Positions 6,016 to 6,359 of a DNA stretch of 6,359 nucleotides are shown piece after piece. The DNA is from Eubacterium sp. CAG:786 (GTDB taxonomy: Bacteria > Bacillota > Clostridia > Oscillospirales > Ruminococcaceae). Under the pieces are notes generated by a model. It did no database searches and had not been told where the DNA came from. It saw nothing but the letters and a program-made list of their open reading frames with translations. The stretch lies in assembly GCA_000432175.1 (NCBI GenBank), contig HF989480.1, positions 1-6,359 of the forward strand. Reading direction: 5' to 3'. Both the position numbers and the translations under genes were made by a program. Within the stretch, counting starts at the first letter, position 1; each line of letters begins with the position of its first letter.

Positions 6016-6359
6016 AGATTTTCAGCATGACAGATATAGGATTGCTGCGTGAAGAAAACCAGGACAGCGTATGGAGCGAGGCGCTTTCGGAGCATTCCTG
6101 CGCCGCAGTGCTCTGCGACGGAATGGGCGGAGAGGCGCATGGAGGTCTTGCAAGCCAGCTTGCGGTAGATGTTATTTCAAGGCGTATCCGCGAGAATTTC
6201 ACGGAGTATATGAGCCGCAATACCATCCGCAATCTGCTGATAACTGCAGTTTCAGCCGCGAACAGCATTGTGTATGACGCTGCGCAGAAGGAACCCGCAG
6301 GCACGGTCATGGGTACTACCTGCGTGGCTGCGATAGTTTCAAACGGCATGGCGCATATC
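6012..6359 (+). CDS. stp: PP2C-type Ser/Thr protein phosphatase, N-terminal part (3' end cut by window)
   Basis: This is the start of a PPM/PP2C-family, metal-dependent serine/threonine phosphatase of the bacterial Stp/PrpC type, which in characterised Bacillota counteracts a PASTA-domain kinase (PrkC/Stk). The 116 visible residues include TDIGLLREENQDS (7-19), with R13 for phosphate binding and D18 for metal binding, then CDGMGGEAHGG (35-45), where D36 and G37 are the core metal-site residues, and a later MGTTCVAAIVSNG motif. The ATG at 6012 overlaps the rlmN TGA (ATGA), with only a weak GG-rich site (GGCGG, 6001-6005) upstream, so translational coupling is likely. Full-length relatives have about 240-250 residues, so roughly half is missing. 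The kinase gene expected next lies outside the window. The initial residues MKIFSMTDIG fit the family start without extension. Confidence 0.93.
   Translation, partial: MKIFSMTDIGLLREENQDSVWSEALSEHSCAAVLCDGMGGEAHGGLASQLAVDVISRRIRENFTEYMSRNTIRNLLITAVSAANSIVYDAAQKEPAGTVMGTTCVAAIVSNGMAHI

Overview
The window looks like chromosomal core DNA from a moderately GC-rich, Gram-positive anaerobe of the class Clostridia, perhaps Ruminococcus-like (Oscillospirales). The reasons are the gene order priA-def-fmt-yugP-rsmB-rlmN-PP2C phosphatase, which is a well-known Bacillota/Clostridia arrangement, strong AGGAGG-type ribosome binding sites, heavy use of ATA for isoleucine, and GTG and TTG start codons. The genus is inference; the phylum-level call is firmer.

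All eight genes lie on the + strand. The window opens inside priA (primosomal helicase, C-terminal 287 codons, ending at 865). Two tandem peptide deformylase paralogs follow (885-1367 and 1380-1844), then fmt (1841-2776, GTG start overlapping the second def stop), a YugP-type membrane zinc metallopeptidase (2830-3555), rsmB (3600-4913), rlmN (4927-6015, TTG start), and the first 116 codons of a PP2C-type Ser/Thr phosphatase (6012 to the window end, ATGA overlap with rlmN). Gaps are +19, +12, -4, +53, +44, +13 and -4 bases. I see no terminator and no convincing promoter, so the cluster is probably one transcription unit that starts upstream and continues downstream.

Functionally the cluster joins replication restart (PriA), N-terminal formyl-methionine metabolism (Fmt puts the formyl group on initiator tRNA, the two Def proteins remove it from new proteins), rRNA methylation (RsmB on 16S, RlmN on 23S), a membrane protease of unclear role, and the start of a phosphatase that in related genomes is paired with a PASTA-domain kinase.

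I found no mobile element, CRISPR array, RNA gene or clearly new system. The points most worth a second look are the tandem, diverged deformylases and a sharply AT-rich tract of about 130 bases with foreign-looking codon use inside the otherwise GC-rich rlmN gene. There is no gene-free stretch longer than 53 bases.
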